Notes: generated from the sequence alone by a model not told the origin. Counted from the stretch's first letter, positions 1 to 8,915 are shown. The stretch: 64,000 nucleotides of DNA from Corynebacterium sp. SCR221107 (GCF_027886475.1 NZ_CP115670.1:2542001-2606000); one strand, 5' to 3'. Translations and numbers: made by a program.

Positions 1-662
1 CAGAGCTCATTGAGCATCTGCTCCATCTCGGCAATCTCGGCCTCCTGATCTTCAATGACCTGCTCAGCCAGAGCGATGGCCTGCGGGTTCTGGCCATCAG
101 TGACCTCATCGCGGGCCATATCGACCGCGCCCTCATGGTGGGCGGTCATCTGCTCAAGGTAGAGCCGGGCAGCCTCGGTGCCCTGGGCGTCCTCGAGGGC
201 TGTCATGTCCTCCTCGCTCATCATTCCACTCATCCCGCCATGGTCCATCTCACCCATATCACCGGTGACCGGATCTTCTTCCCAGGTCTCGAGCATGGTA
301 TTCATCCGGTCGATCTCCGGGCCCTGGGCATCGATAACACCCTGGGCGAACTCGATGACCTCGGCCGGGATATCGTCCTTGGCCAGGAGGATTTCACTCA
401 TCTCCACGGCCTGTTGGTGATGCGGGATCATCATCTGCGCGAACATGATGTCCGCGTCATTGTGCTCGGTGGAGACCTCTCCGGCCGCCCCCGTCTCTGT
501 CTCAGGATCCGTGGTGGCCCCGGTCGTTTCGGTGGTGTCGGGGGCGGACGTAGTGGCGATGGTCGTGGTGTCGGTGTTTTCTCCCTCAGTGTTATCTGCG
601 CAGGCGGACAAAACCAGGGTGGAGGTCAAGGCGAGAGCGGCGATGGTGATGGTGCGCTTCAT
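1..662 (-). CDS. DUF305 lipoprotein, copper-associated (partial, C-terminus outside window)
   Basis: The gene reads leftward from the ATG at 662 and leaves the window without a stop, so about 220 residues are visible. The N-terminus is a lipoprotein signal: MKRT, a hydrophobic stretch and lipobox LVLSAC with Cys21. A Thr/Glu-rich linker follows, then two His/Met motif blocks typical of DUF305 (MIPHHQQAVEM and AHHEGAVDMA) separated by a Met/His-rich stretch (MDHGGMSGMM). DUF305 proteins are often encoded with copper-resistance genes and are thought to bind metal outside the membrane. Here it lies 53 bp downstream of the copper ATPase in the same direction, which fits an extracytoplasmic copper-binding role. 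Family is clear; the exact role is inferred. Confidence 0.88.
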   Translation of the reverse strand, partial: MKRTITIAALALTSTLVLSACADNTEGENTDTTTIATTSAPDTTETTGATTDPETETGAAGEVSTEHNDADIMFAQMMIPHHQQAVEMSEILLAKDDIPAEVIEFAQGVIDAQGPEIDRMNTMLETWEEDPVTGDMGEMDHGGMSGMMSEEDMTALEDAQGTEAARLYLEQMTAHHEGAVDMARDEVTDGQNPQAIALAEQVIEDQEAEIAEMEQMLNEL

Positions 663-715
663 GGGGGTTCCCTTTCGGAGGTTGTGTATGGGGGGAGTCG
701 ATGAAGGATTGAAAG

Positions 716-2977
716 TCAGCGGACGGGGGCTGCAGAGCTCACAGCAGCCTTCTCCTCCTTCCCGTCGGTCGGAGCCAGGTGAGCCGAGTCCAGGTCGATC
801 CGGCGTAGCAGCTGGGCGTTGAGGGCGACGATGATCGTGGACAGGGACATCAAGATGGCGGCGGCCGCCGGGGGAAGCAGCACACCGCTGGGGGCGAGCA
901 CACCGGCGGCCAGGGGAACGGCCACGATGTTGTACCCGGTCGCCCAGACCAGGTTCTGGACCATCTTGCGGTAGCTGGCATGGGAGAGCTCGATCATCGA
1001 CAGCACGGCCCGGGGATCATCACTGGCCAGGACCACCCCGGCGGACTCCATCGCCACATCTGTACCCGCGCCAATCGCAATACCGACCTCGGCTCGGGCC
1101 AGGGCCGGGGCGTCATTGACACCGTCGCCGACCATGGCCACGCTCAGACCGCGCTCCTGCAGCTGGGTGACCTTGGTGTCCTTGTCCTGCGGCAGAACCT
1201 CGGCGAAGACCTCATCGATCCCCAGATCCTTGCCCACTGCCTGGGCGACCTGGGTGGCGTCACCGGTGATCATCGCTACCTTCACCCCGCGGGCCTGCAG
1301 GGCGCGCACCGCCGCGCGGGATTCGGGGCGGATCTTGTCCTCGACGGCCACGGCACCGATGATCTCACCGTCGCGGACGACGTGGAGCACTCCGGCGCCT
1401 CGCTGCGCCCAGGAACCGGTGATGTCGGTGAGCTCACCCGGGATGGTCAGACTGAATTCGCGCAACATGTTCGGCCCACCCACGAGGATTTGGGTGCCAT
1501 CGACAGTGGCCCGGATCCCGCGGCCGGAGGCGGCGGTGAAACCGGTTGCGCGCAGTGGGCGGCGTGAGGCCTCCGGGTGTGCGGCCGCGGCAGCCACGAT
1601 CGCCCGGGCCACGGGATGCTCACTATCGGCCTCAGCGGCGGCGGCCAGGGCCAGCAGCTCACCCTCGGCGATACCCGTGGCCGGAGCCACGCCGGTGACG
1701 GCGTGTGCGCCTTCGGTCAGGGTGCCGGTCTTGTCGAAGAGCACGACGTCGATGGTGCGCATGTGCTCGAGTGCCATGCGGTCCTTGATGAGCACCCCGG
1801 ATTTCGCGGCGCGCTCGGAGGAGATCGCGATGACCAGCGGGATGGCCAGGCCCAGGGCGTGCGGGCAGGCGATGATCAGCACGGTCACGGCGCGGACTAC
1901 CGCATCGTCGGGGCTGCCGATGATGGTCCAGACCACGGCGGTGATCAGGGCCGCGATCAGGGCGAACCAGAACAGGAAGGCTGCGGCTCGATCGGCCAGG
2001 GCCTGGGCCCGGGAGGAGGAGGCCTGGGCATCGGCGACCATGCGCTGGATGCCTGCCAGGGCGGTGTCCCCACCGGTGGCCTCCACCCGGATACGGACGG
2101 TGTTGTCGGTGGCCACGGTGCCGGCCACCACGCGCTCACCGGTATCCCGGTAGACGGGTCGGGATTCACCGGTGATCATGGACTCATCGAATTCGGCCGC
2201 TCCGTCGATGATGGTCCCGTCGGCCGGGACGCGGGCACCGGCTCGGACCAGCACGACATCGTCGACGGCCAGCTCTGAGATCGCTACGGTGCGGGTGGTC
2301 CCGTCGACGACCTTCTCGGCCTCATCGGGCAGGAGCGCTGCCAGCGCGTCAAGCGCGGAGGAGGCTGCACCAAGAGCGCGCATCTCCAGCCAGTGGCCCA
2401 ACAGCATGATGGTCACCAGCAGGGCCAGTTCCCACCAGAAATCTAGGTGGAACCCGCCCAGCCCCAGGGTGGTGACCCAGGAGGCGATAAACGCCACGGT
2501 GATCGCCATGGCGATCAGGAGCATCATGCCCGGTTGGCGGGATTTCAGCTCGGTCATTGCGCCCTTGAGGAAGGGGGTGCCGCCGTAGAGGAAGATGATC
2601 GTGCCCAGGACCGGAGGAATCCAGTAGGCTCCCGGAATCTCCGGAATATTATATCCCAGCAGGTCGGCGAACATCGGGCTGAAGAACACCACCGGAACCG
2701 ACAGGATCAGCGACCACCAGAAGCGGTCCCGGAACATCGCGGCGCTGTGGCCGGCGTGTTCACCGTGACTGTGGACCTGGTGTTCTTCATCGACAGCGGA
2801 ATGCGGATGATCGTGCGGCAGGGCATGGCCGTGGGTGGCGGCATCCGCATGGTGCTCGTGACCGGCATGATCCGGGTGGTGGGTGTGGTCTGTTTCCGGA
2901 GCGGGGTGATCACCGTGGTGGTGGGTGTGGTCTGTTTCCGGAGTGGGGTGATCACCGTGGTGGTGGGGAGTGCTCAT
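716..2977 (-). CDS. copB: Copper-translocating P-type ATPase, CopB-like (P1B-3, CPH motif)
   Basis: This is a 753-residue heavy-metal P1B ATPase that would export copper or silver across the membrane. Visible motifs are TGES near 269, the transmembrane CPH motif at 371-373 (CPH rather than CPC marks the CopB group), the phosphorylation site DKTGT with Asp415, and GDGVNDAPAL near the end. The N-terminus has no CxxC heavy-metal domain but about 75 His/Asp-rich residues that include a tandem 14-residue repeat. I chose the ATG at 2977 because GAAAGGAA lies just upstream; an upstream in-frame start at 2995 has none. It follows the chaperone gene by 50 bp, consistent with one operon. Confidence 0.95.
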   Translation of the reverse strand: MSTPHHHGDHPTPETDHTHHHGDHPAPETDHTHHPDHAGHEHHADAATHGHALPHDHPHSAVDEEHQVHSHGEHAGHSAAMFRDRFWWSLILSVPVVFFSPMFADLLGYNIPEIPGAYWIPPVLGTIIFLYGGTPFLKGAMTELKSRQPGMMLLIAMAITVAFIASWVTTLGLGGFHLDFWWELALLVTIMLLGHWLEMRALGAASSALDALAALLPDEAEKVVDGTTRTVAISELAVDDVVLVRAGARVPADGTIIDGAAEFDESMITGESRPVYRDTGERVVAGTVATDNTVRIRVEATGGDTALAGIQRMVADAQASSSRAQALADRAAAFLFWFALIAALITAVVWTIIGSPDDAVVRAVTVLIIACPHALGLAIPLVIAISSERAAKSGVLIKDRMALEHMRTIDVVLFDKTGTLTEGAHAVTGVAPATGIAEGELLALAAAAEADSEHPVARAIVAAAAAHPEASRRPLRATGFTAASGRGIRATVDGTQILVGGPNMLREFSLTIPGELTDITGSWAQRGAGVLHVVRDGEIIGAVAVEDKIRPESRAAVRALQARGVKVAMITGDATQVAQAVGKDLGIDEVFAEVLPQDKDTKVTQLQERGLSVAMVGDGVNDAPALARAEVGIAIGAGTDVAMESAGVVLASDDPRAVLSMIELSHASYRKMVQNLVWATGYNIVAVPLAAGVLAPSGVLLPPAAAAILMSLSTIIVALNAQLLRRIDLDSAHLAPTDGKEEKAAVSSAAPVR
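2881..2964 (-). repeat. 42-bp tandem repeat (two copies) in the copper ATPase N-terminus
   Basis: Two 42-bp units, 2881-2922 and 2923-2964, differ by a single base (GCGGGG versus GTGGGG). They encode two copies of a 14-residue unit of the form HHHGDHP(T/A)PETDHT. The length is a multiple of three, so copy number can change without breaking the frame. Confidence 0.9.
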
Positions 2978-3027
2978 GAGGTTCCTTTCGCTCAACCCGG
3001 TCGGGGTCGAGATGATGGGTGAATCGA

Positions 3028-3360
3028 TCAGGACAAGACGGTGTAGCCGGTCTCTTCAATTGCCCGGTGGACGGTTTCCAGGGGCACGGAACCCGTGACC
3101 GTGACGATGGAGACCCCACCGGCGATGAGGTCGACCTGGACGTCGTCGACCTGGGGCAGAGCGCTCACCGCCTCGGTGACGTTGCCGGCGCAGTGTTCGC
3201 AGGTCATGCCTGTGACCTGGTAGGTGGTGGGACCTTCAGGTGTTGCGTCGGTTGCCGCGGCCACGGCCGGGGCGGAGACGGTCGCGGACGGTGTAGAGGA
3301 CGCGCAGCATCCACAACCGTCGGAGGCCAGCGGCAGCAAGGAGGAAGTCGGGGTGGTCAT
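3028..3360 (-). CDS. Heavy-metal-binding domain protein (CopZ-like copper chaperone)
   Basis: A 110-residue protein whose C-terminal ~65 residues form an HMA domain: the metal motif GMTCEHCAGNV supplies the two Cys ligands, and the end (AIEETGYTVLS) is typical of the ferredoxin-like fold. The N-terminal part is unusual, with a Cys cluster (DGCGCCASS) followed by an Ala/Thr linker, giving a second possible metal site. I chose the ATG at 3360 because AGGAG lies about 7 bases upstream and because the promoter/operator at 3413-3435 would otherwise lie inside the coding region. It is the first gene downstream of that operator and probably delivers Cu(I) to the ATPase encoded next. Confidence 0.9.
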   Translation of the reverse strand: MTTPTSSLLPLASDGCGCCASSTPSATVSAPAVAAATDATPEGPTTYQVTGMTCEHCAGNVTEAVSALPQVDDVQVDLIAGGVSIVTVTGSVPLETVHRAIEETGYTVLS

Positions 3361-3412
3361 CGGATCGCTCCTGTGGGATCGGGGGATCAGGCGGGGTTTC
3401 CCCTCCCATCGT

Positions 3413-3435
3413 ATACCCCCATGGGGTATTGTCAA
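3413..3435 (-). promoter_or_regulatory. Promoter with CsoR-like copper operator in the -35/-10 spacer
   Basis: The 17-bp palindrome ATACCCCCATGGGGTAT occupies 3413-3429. On the minus strand a perfect TTGACA (3435-3430) directly precedes it, so a bound repressor would sit between the -35 and -10 elements of the chaperone/ATPase promoter. TACCC-n-GGGTA palindromes are typical of CsoR-family copper sensors. No csoR gene lies in this window; the adjacent CopRS pair is the other candidate regulator. Confidence 0.72.
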
Positions 3436-3470
3436 GGGGTTGATACGGATCGCTGCCGAGGTCATCAGAA

Positions 3471-4620
3471 TTATTGTCCCCGGGGAGTGGGGTCACTGAG
3501 CATCAGGGACACGTTTTCCTGGTGCAGGGGAAGACGGATGGTGAAGACCGATCCGGCACCGGGGCCAGGAGAGGTGGCGGTGAGAGTGCCGCCGTGGGCC
3601 TCGATCAATGCCTTGGAGATGGTCAGACCGATACCGGCCCCGCCGTTGTCCCGGCTGCGGGCGGCATCCCCCCCGGTAGAAGCGTTCGAAGATGTGTCCG
3701 AGCTGGCCAGGTGGGATGCCCTCGCCGTCATCGGCGACGTGGATGAGCGCGGTGGACGCTCCCTGTCGGTGGACGCTGATCCGGACCTGCCCGCCGGCCG
3801 GGGTGTGCCGTAGCGCGTTCGACAGGAGATTGCTCATCACCTGGCCGAAGCGTTGCCGGTCCACGAGCACCCGGGCGGTGTCCGTAATGGTCTCGACCTG
3901 TAAATCGACGCCTTTATCAGCATAAGCTTCCCCCGCGGCAGCAGCGGCGGTATGGAGCAGATCCCCGAGCCCTTCCTCCGCCAGGTCCAAATCGATCCGG
4001 TGTTCCTGGGCCCGGGAGACATCGTCGATGTCTTCCATCAACCGGGTCAGGCGGGTGAGTTGGTCAGCCATGATCGTGTGGGTGGCATTATTCCAGTCCA
4101 CGACCCCGTCCTGGAGACCATCGAGGTAGACCGTGAGCACCGATAAGGGGGTGCCCATTTCGTGGGCCAGATCAGAGAGCATCTGGCGGCGGACCTGTTC
4201 GGGGTGTTCCAGCCGGTCGGCCATGGTGTTGAAGGCATGCGCCAGGGTGGTGACCTCGGGGCCTGCTTCTCCGGCGGGCACGCGGATACGGTAGTTGCCG
4301 GCCGTCAGGCTGGTAGCGGCGCGGGTGAGATCCTGCAGGGGGGTGCGCAGGCGACGCGATAACCACAGGCTGGCCAGCAGGGCGCTGATCAAGGCGGTGG
4401 GCAGGGCGACGGCCAGGGTGATCAGGTTGGCGTCCCGGTAGGCCTGCTCGGCATGGAACAGCTCCAGCGAGGGGTCCTCCCGGCCGGTCATCAACATATG
4501 ATCATGGAACAGGGTCGGGCCCACCATCGTGGCCACGGCCGCGGCCACCAGCAGGCTAATCACCACGACCAACACCTGGGCGGCCAGGAAGCGGAAGGTC
4601 AGGCCGGGTCTGTGATTCAT
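3471..4620 (-). pseudogene. copS: Copper sensor histidine kinase CopS, frameshifted in a C7 tract
   Basis: The first frame (stop at 3493) carries two membrane segments (about residues 12-34 and 64-86), a HAMP region, the H-box LAHEMGTPLS, the N-box [11 protein letters not shown] and the G1 box DDGEGI. After FERFYRG the frame becomes meaningless. The correct continuation, with G2 box GAGIGLTI and a normal kinase C-terminus, lies in another frame ending at 3471. The switch falls at a run of seven C near 3668-3674; removing one C restores one ~382-residue kinase. As read, the protein lacks part of the ATP lid. It may be a sequencing error, a real loss, or a reversible slippage site. It overlaps copR by 4 bp, so the two are coupled. 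Confidence 0.85.
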
Positions 4621-5339
4621 GGCTGCCCCACCCGGTAGCCCACGCCACGCACGGTGTCGATAAACCCCCGGCCCCGGGTGTCGGTGCCGAGCTTGCGACG
4701 CAAGTTGCCGATGTGGACATCGACGATGCGTTCATCACCGACCCAGTTGGTGTCCCAGACCTCGGTGACCAGGTCGTGGCGGGTCAGCACCTGGCCGGGG
4801 CGCAGGGCCAGGGCAACCAGCAGCTCGAACTCCGTGCGGGTGAGCTCCACGGTCGTCTCCCCCACCCGCACCTGATGGGCGACGGGGTCAAGGATGAGGT
4901 CACCAACAATCAAGGGGGTGGTCACCTGCGGTGGGGTGGTGCTGGTGCGCGGGCGGCGCAGCACCGCATGCACCCGGGTCACCAGTTCCCGGATGCTAAA
5001 AGGTTTGGTGATGTAGTCATCCGCCCCCAGGGTCAAACCGCTGATCTTGTCGTCCTCGCTGCCACGCGCGGTGAGCATGAGGATGTAGCAGTCCGAGAAG
5101 GTGCGGATCCGTCGGCACACCGCCAGGCCGTCGAGTTCGGGCAGCCCCAGATCCAGCACCACAACATCGGGGGAAAAGCGACGGGCCTCGTCCACGGCCT
5201 GGGTGCCGGTGTGCGCCTGGCGGGTGTCGAAGCCGGCCCGGATGAGGTAGGAGGCCACCATCTGAGCCAGGGGTTGTTCATCATCGACGACCAGCACCCG
5301 CCCCGGGGGCGTGGCGGTGGTCGGTGTGCGGTCAGCCAT
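4617..5339 (-). CDS. copR: Response regulator CopR (OmpR/PhoB family)
   Basis: A 240-residue two-component regulator. The receiver domain (about residues 14-125) shows the acidic pair in VLVVDDE, the phospho-acceptor Asp in VVVLDLGLPE, and the conserved TA and KPF motifs (MLTARG, ITKPFSIREL). The C-terminal winged helix ends in the usual VRGVGYRV. Its stop overlaps the start of copS, as is usual for a cognate pair. Position next to copper export genes supports copper-responsive control of this cluster; the DNA target cannot be read directly. Confidence 0.92.
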   Translation of the reverse strand: MADRTPTTATPPGRVLVVDDEQPLAQMVASYLIRAGFDTRQAHTGTQAVDEARRFSPDVVVLDLGLPELDGLAVCRRIRTFSDCYILMLTARGSEDDKISGLTLGADDYITKPFSIRELVTRVHAVLRRPRTSTTPPQVTTPLIVGDLILDPVAHQVRVGETTVELTRTEFELLVALALRPGQVLTRHDLVTEVWDTNWVGDERIVDVHIGNLRRKLGTDTRGRGFIDTVRGVGYRVGQP

Positions 5340-5368
5340 AGACCCCAGTATCGCTTCGGCCGGGGGTC

Positions 5369-5935
5369 TTATTTCTGGTCACGGATATCCCTTTCTTGAT
5401 GCAGGTGCGCTGGGGGCATGGTGGAGAGCACCTGCCCGAGGGCGTCGATGAGCTCTTCGCGCCACCAGGCCACGTCGTGCCCGCCGTCATATACGCGCAG
5501 GCGCACCGCGGATTCGGGCAGCCCGTGGTCGCACAGGGCTTGTTTGAGGGCCAGCACGTGCGGCACCAACAGGCCTTCGTGCAGGCCGACCGACAGGTGC
5601 ACGCTGGTGCGCGGCCATGGCCCGAGTTTGCCCACGATCCACGGCCTGATCTGCCCGGCAAGGTCGGCAGGGGTGGCTGCGGGGTCGGGGTGCCACCACA
5701 GAGACGGGGAGGAAATGATCAGCTTCCCGATGCGCCCCGGGTGTGCGTTTGCCACAGCTAACCCCGCCAGCCCGCCGAGGCTTTGCCCGGCGAGGATGAG
5801 CTCACCTTCCTGGATGCTGGAGCCGCGTTGCCCGGCGCTGCGGTGGGCGAAGGCAAGCAAAGGAGTGATGATCTCGGCGAGGAGGTCCCGGCGCGGGTCG
5901 AGCAGCTGCTTGCGCTGCTGGCGCTGGTGGTCTCT
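5369..5935 (-). pseudogene. Enterochelin-esterase-like hydrolase, 5'-truncated remnant
   Basis: The visible protein begins inside an alpha/beta hydrolase: the nucleophile elbow LAGQSLGGLAG is followed by LIISSPSLWW and a late VYDGGHDVAWWREEL with the catalytic His. This is the C-terminal half of Fes/IroE-type siderophore esterases. No N-terminal half or plausible start is present. Near 5935 the sequence turns abruptly into a permease reading on the other strand, so the gene has lost its 5' half at a rearrangement junction. The junction is placed by eye to within about 15 bp. Confidence 0.75.
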
Positions 5936-6304
5936 CCCGCGCTCAATGCGCTTGCGCTTGGCGACGATCACGGCGTCGCACTCGGCGTGCGCACCGGTGT
6001 CGTGCGCGCCGCATGCCTTGCGGCAATTACCTTGCTGTGCGGGGCGGCCACCGCCGCGGTGGGCCCGATCATGTTCGTGGGCCTGGCCGTGCCCTATCTT
6101 GCCCGCTCGGTGGTAGGCACCGATCTCAGGGTGGTGCTACCCGCCTGCATGCTCATAGCACCCATATTCTTGCTGCTTACCGACGTCGCAGCCCGGCTGG
6201 TCATCGCCCCCACCGAGATCCAGACCGGCATCGTCGCGGCGCTGATCGGTGGCCCCCTCTTCATCGCCATCGTCGTTCGGAGAAACGTGGAGACCCCCGC
6301 ATGA
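5936..6304 (+). pseudogene. FecCD-type siderophore permease, 5'-truncated remnant
   Basis: Only the last ~120 residues of a FecCD/BtuC-type ABC permease remain: the LNALALG(D/E) loop that contacts the ATPase, the GPIMFVGLAVPYLAR helix-loop and the C-terminal helices ending in GGPLFIAIVV. Complete proteins of this family are ~330 residues, so about two thirds are missing. The open frame continues upstream only as antisense of the esterase remnant. The stop overlaps the ATG of the next permease (ATGA), the normal operon arrangement for paired FecCD subunits. Confidence 0.78.
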
Positions 6305-7215
6305 GCTACGACCACTTCTCTTTCGGCGGCGTGCGCGTGGCCAAGCGCACCGCGCTGGTGGGTACCTGCATGGCGGTGGCGATCACCGCGATCGGCTGGG
6401 TCGCGCTCATGCGCGGGGCATACCCCCTGGGGCCTGGCGACGTGCTGCGCGCGCTCAGCGACATCGGCCTGGGCGACGTCGACCCGCTCGGGGCCTACTT
6501 CGTGGGGCAGCAACGCCTGCCGCGGACGCTGTGCGCGATCGCCGTGGGTGCCCTTTTGGGAATCGCCGGGGCCATCTTCCAGCGCCTTTCCGGCAATCTC
6601 TTAGGCAGCCCGGACATCATCGGGCTTTCCACGGGTGCCGCCAGCGGCGCGGTCATCGCCATCATCGTCTTCTCTGGTTCCCCCGCGGTGGTAGCCCTGG
6701 GGGCGATCGCAGGCGGGCTTGTCGTCGCCTGCTTTATCTACCGGCTTTCACTCCAGGGTGGGAAGTCCAACACCACCCGGCTGGTGTTGGTGGGCATCGG
6801 CACCGCAGCCATCCTGCAGGCGCTCAATACCTTGCTGCTGGTTGGTGCCTCACTCGACGCCGCCCAGACCGCAAGCCAATGGCTGGCCGGAAGCTTTAAT
6901 GCAACCACCTGGACCGATGTCGCCTGGGCGTGCGGCGTGCTCATCCTTGTGACCCCGATAGCGCTATTGCTGGGCCGGCCGCTGGCGGTGCTCATGAGTG
7001 GTGATGACCTCGCCGCGGGCCTCGGCGTCAACGTGGAGCGCCGGCGTGCCGACCTGCTCATCGTAGGGGTCATAGCCACCTGCATCGCCGTTGCGATCGC
7101 AGGCCCCATTTCCTTCGTCGCACTCGCCGCCCCCCAGCTGCCCGTCGGCGTGGTCACCGGAGTCCTCGGCGGCGCCTACCTGGTGTGGCTGCTATCCGGC
7201 GCCCGACGCTTTTAA
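6301..7215 (+). CDS. FecCD-type siderophore ABC permease with internal deletion
   Basis: A 304-residue membrane permease with normal FecCD features: QQRLPRTL, a GLSTGAASGA-type loop, GLGVNVERRR (ATPase contact) and AGPISFVALAAPQL. After APQL the protein jumps directly to PVGVVTGVLGG, which in the family lies ~40 residues further on. The intervening helix region is missing while the frame is kept, and the protein is shorter than the usual ~340 residues. The transporter is therefore probably non-functional, in line with damage to both neighbours. The ATG at 6301 overlaps the preceding stop. Confidence 0.8.
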   Translation: MSYDHFSFGGVRVAKRTALVGTCMAVAITAIGWVALMRGAYPLGPGDVLRALSDIGLGDVDPLGAYFVGQQRLPRTLCAIAVGALLGIAGAIFQRLSGNLLGSPDIIGLSTGAASGAVIAIIVFSGSPAVVALGAIAGGLVVACFIYRLSLQGGKSNTTRLVLVGIGTAAILQALNTLLLVGASLDAAQTASQWLAGSFNATTWTDVAWACGVLILVTPIALLLGRPLAVLMSGDDLAAGLGVNVERRRADLLIVGVIATCIAVAIAGPISFVALAAPQLPVGVVTGVLGGAYLVWLLSGARRF

Positions 7216-7238
7216 CCGTTGACGAAAGGAAGCACGAA

Positions 7239-8044
7239 GTGAACACACAACGAGAACACACCACCGCCCTCGGCGCGCGGAACCTTCATGTGGGTTATGG
7301 CGAACGCGAAATCATCACCGACCTCGATATCGCGCCGCCCACCGGTGAGCTCAGCATCCTCGTCGGCCCTAATGCCTGCGGCAAGTCCACGCTGTTGCGC
7401 GCGCTCGCCCGCGTGCTGCGTTCCCGCGGCGAGGTGTTCCTGCGCGGGCGCGACATCCGCCAGCTCAAGCCCGAGGAGATCGCGCGCGACATGGCGCTGT
7501 TGCCCCAATCCCCCACCGCCCCAGCGGGATTATCGTCCGCGACCTCGTAGGCCGCTGCCGCTATCCGCACCAGGACATCCTGGGGCGCTGGCGAGCCTCC
7601 GATGAGCAGGCGGTCGCCGAGGCTATGGAACGCGCCCATATCAGCGACCTAGCCGACAAGCGCCTCGATGAGCTCTCCGGCGGGCAGCGGCAAAGGGTGT
7701 GGCTGGCGCTGGTTTTGGCACAGCAGACCCCGATCGTCTTGCGCGACGAGCCGACCACCTACCTCGACATCACCCACCAAGTCGAGGTGCTCAATCTCGC
7801 ACGCGACCTGCAGGAATCGGGTGTGACCGTCGTGATGGTCTTGCACGAGCTGACACTGGCGTTTCGCTACGCCACCAACCTTGTTGTCATGCGCGACGGT
7901 GCCGTCGTCGCCGCCGGTGCGGTCACCGATGTGGTCACCGAATCCCTGCTTTCCGACGTCTACCAGCTCGACTGCCAGCTCATCGACAACCCCGAGACGG
8001 GGCGCCCGATCGTGGTGCCGCGCATGGGCGTCGGTAAGCACTAG
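7239..8044 (+). pseudogene. Siderophore ABC transporter ATPase (FecE-like), frameshifted
   Basis: The gene starts at GTG 7239 with GAAAGGA upstream and encodes a FepC/FecE-type ATPase. The P-loop reads GPNACGKST (usually GPNGCGKST). The reading frame breaks after LLPQSPTAP near 7525, where one base appears to be missing; the sense continues in another frame as GIIVRDLVGR, the signature LSGGQRQRVWLA, and a Walker B region VLRDEPTTYLD with Arg where Leu is expected. It ends normally at 8044. A frameshift plus changes at conserved residues point to genuine decay rather than one sequencing error. Confidence 0.85.
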
Positions 8045-8047
8045 GCC

Positions 8048-8872
8048 CTAGCCCCGTTCGGCCTCGAGGTTTTTGAAACCGATGCCGATGGGAACGCCCA
8101 CGTTATCGATGAGGCGCACCCCACCGATTGTGGCCGCGACAAAGAGCCGGCCATCGCCGTGCTCCGGTGCCTCGTCGAGGCCCAGGCTGCGCAGCTCGAC
8201 GTACTCCGGCTTCATGCCCGCAGCCTCAAGAACCTCGACGCAGGTATCGACGATAGCTTGCGGGCCGGACTCCGCCGCATACGCCCCGGCGGTCAACGCC
8301 GCGGACAGCACGAGCGCCTGCTCGCGCGCGGCGGGCTGGACCTGCCCGTTGCGCAGGGAAATCGCCACCCCGTCCGGCATCCGCACGGTGGGCACCGAGT
8401 GCACGGTGACCGGGACGTGCAGGTCAGTGACCATCCGCTGCACTCCCACCAGCAACTCATAATCCTTCTCGCCGAGGACGAGATCGCTCGGGCCCGCAAT
8501 GTGTAACAAGGTGAGGATCTGGGTGGCGGCCACCGACAGCGCTGCCGGATCCTCCATCCCATGATCGGCGAGGGTGACCGTGGTGCGCAGCCCCTTCGGC
8601 CACAAGCTCTCACGCTCGTAGCGGAAGACGGCGTCGACGCGCTCCTCGCGCAGCGCTTCATAATCGGCCGGGGTTGCGTCGTAAAGCGAAACGATGACCA
8701 CCGCGCCCGGAATCCGCCGCGCCGCGCGGATCAACGCGCGATGGCCTGCATGAACCCCGCGGGACAGTGGAACCAGCACCACCGGCTTGCCCTGCTTGCG
8801 AAACGCCCGGGAGAACATCGCGATCTGATCCGGGCTCTCGAAAACGCGCGCGCTGCCAAACTCAAAGGCCAC
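8048..8872 (-). CDS. panC: Pantothenate synthetase
   Basis: PanC joins pantoate and beta-alanine using ATP, the last step of vitamin B5 synthesis. The 274-residue protein has the HxGH nucleotide motif (GVHAGHRALI), LVLGEKDYELLVGVQRMV and the VRMPDGVAISLRN region, slightly divergent from the common form. I chose the GTG at 8872 because AAAGAGGAACC lies upstream and the homologous N-terminus begins there; a much longer open frame to 9052 overlaps the previous gene. It follows the DUF2520 gene by 43 bp and is the last gene of the leftward cluster. Confidence 0.9.
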   Translation of the reverse strand: MAFEFGSARVFESPDQIAMFSRAFRKQGKPVVLVPLSRGVHAGHRALIRAARRIPGAVVIVSLYDATPADYEALREERVDAVFRYERESLWPKGLRTTVTLADHGMEDPAALSVAATQILTLLHIAGPSDLVLGEKDYELLVGVQRMVTDLHVPVTVHSVPTVRMPDGVAISLRNGQVQPAAREQALVLSAALTAGAYAAESGPQAIVDTCVEVLEAAGMKPEYVELRSLGLDEAPEHGDGRLFVAATIGGVRLIDNVGVPIGIGFKNLEAERG

Positions 8873-8915
8873 AGATTGGTTCCTCTTTCTTTCTTGTCCT
8901 TTTTCTAGCTTGCTT

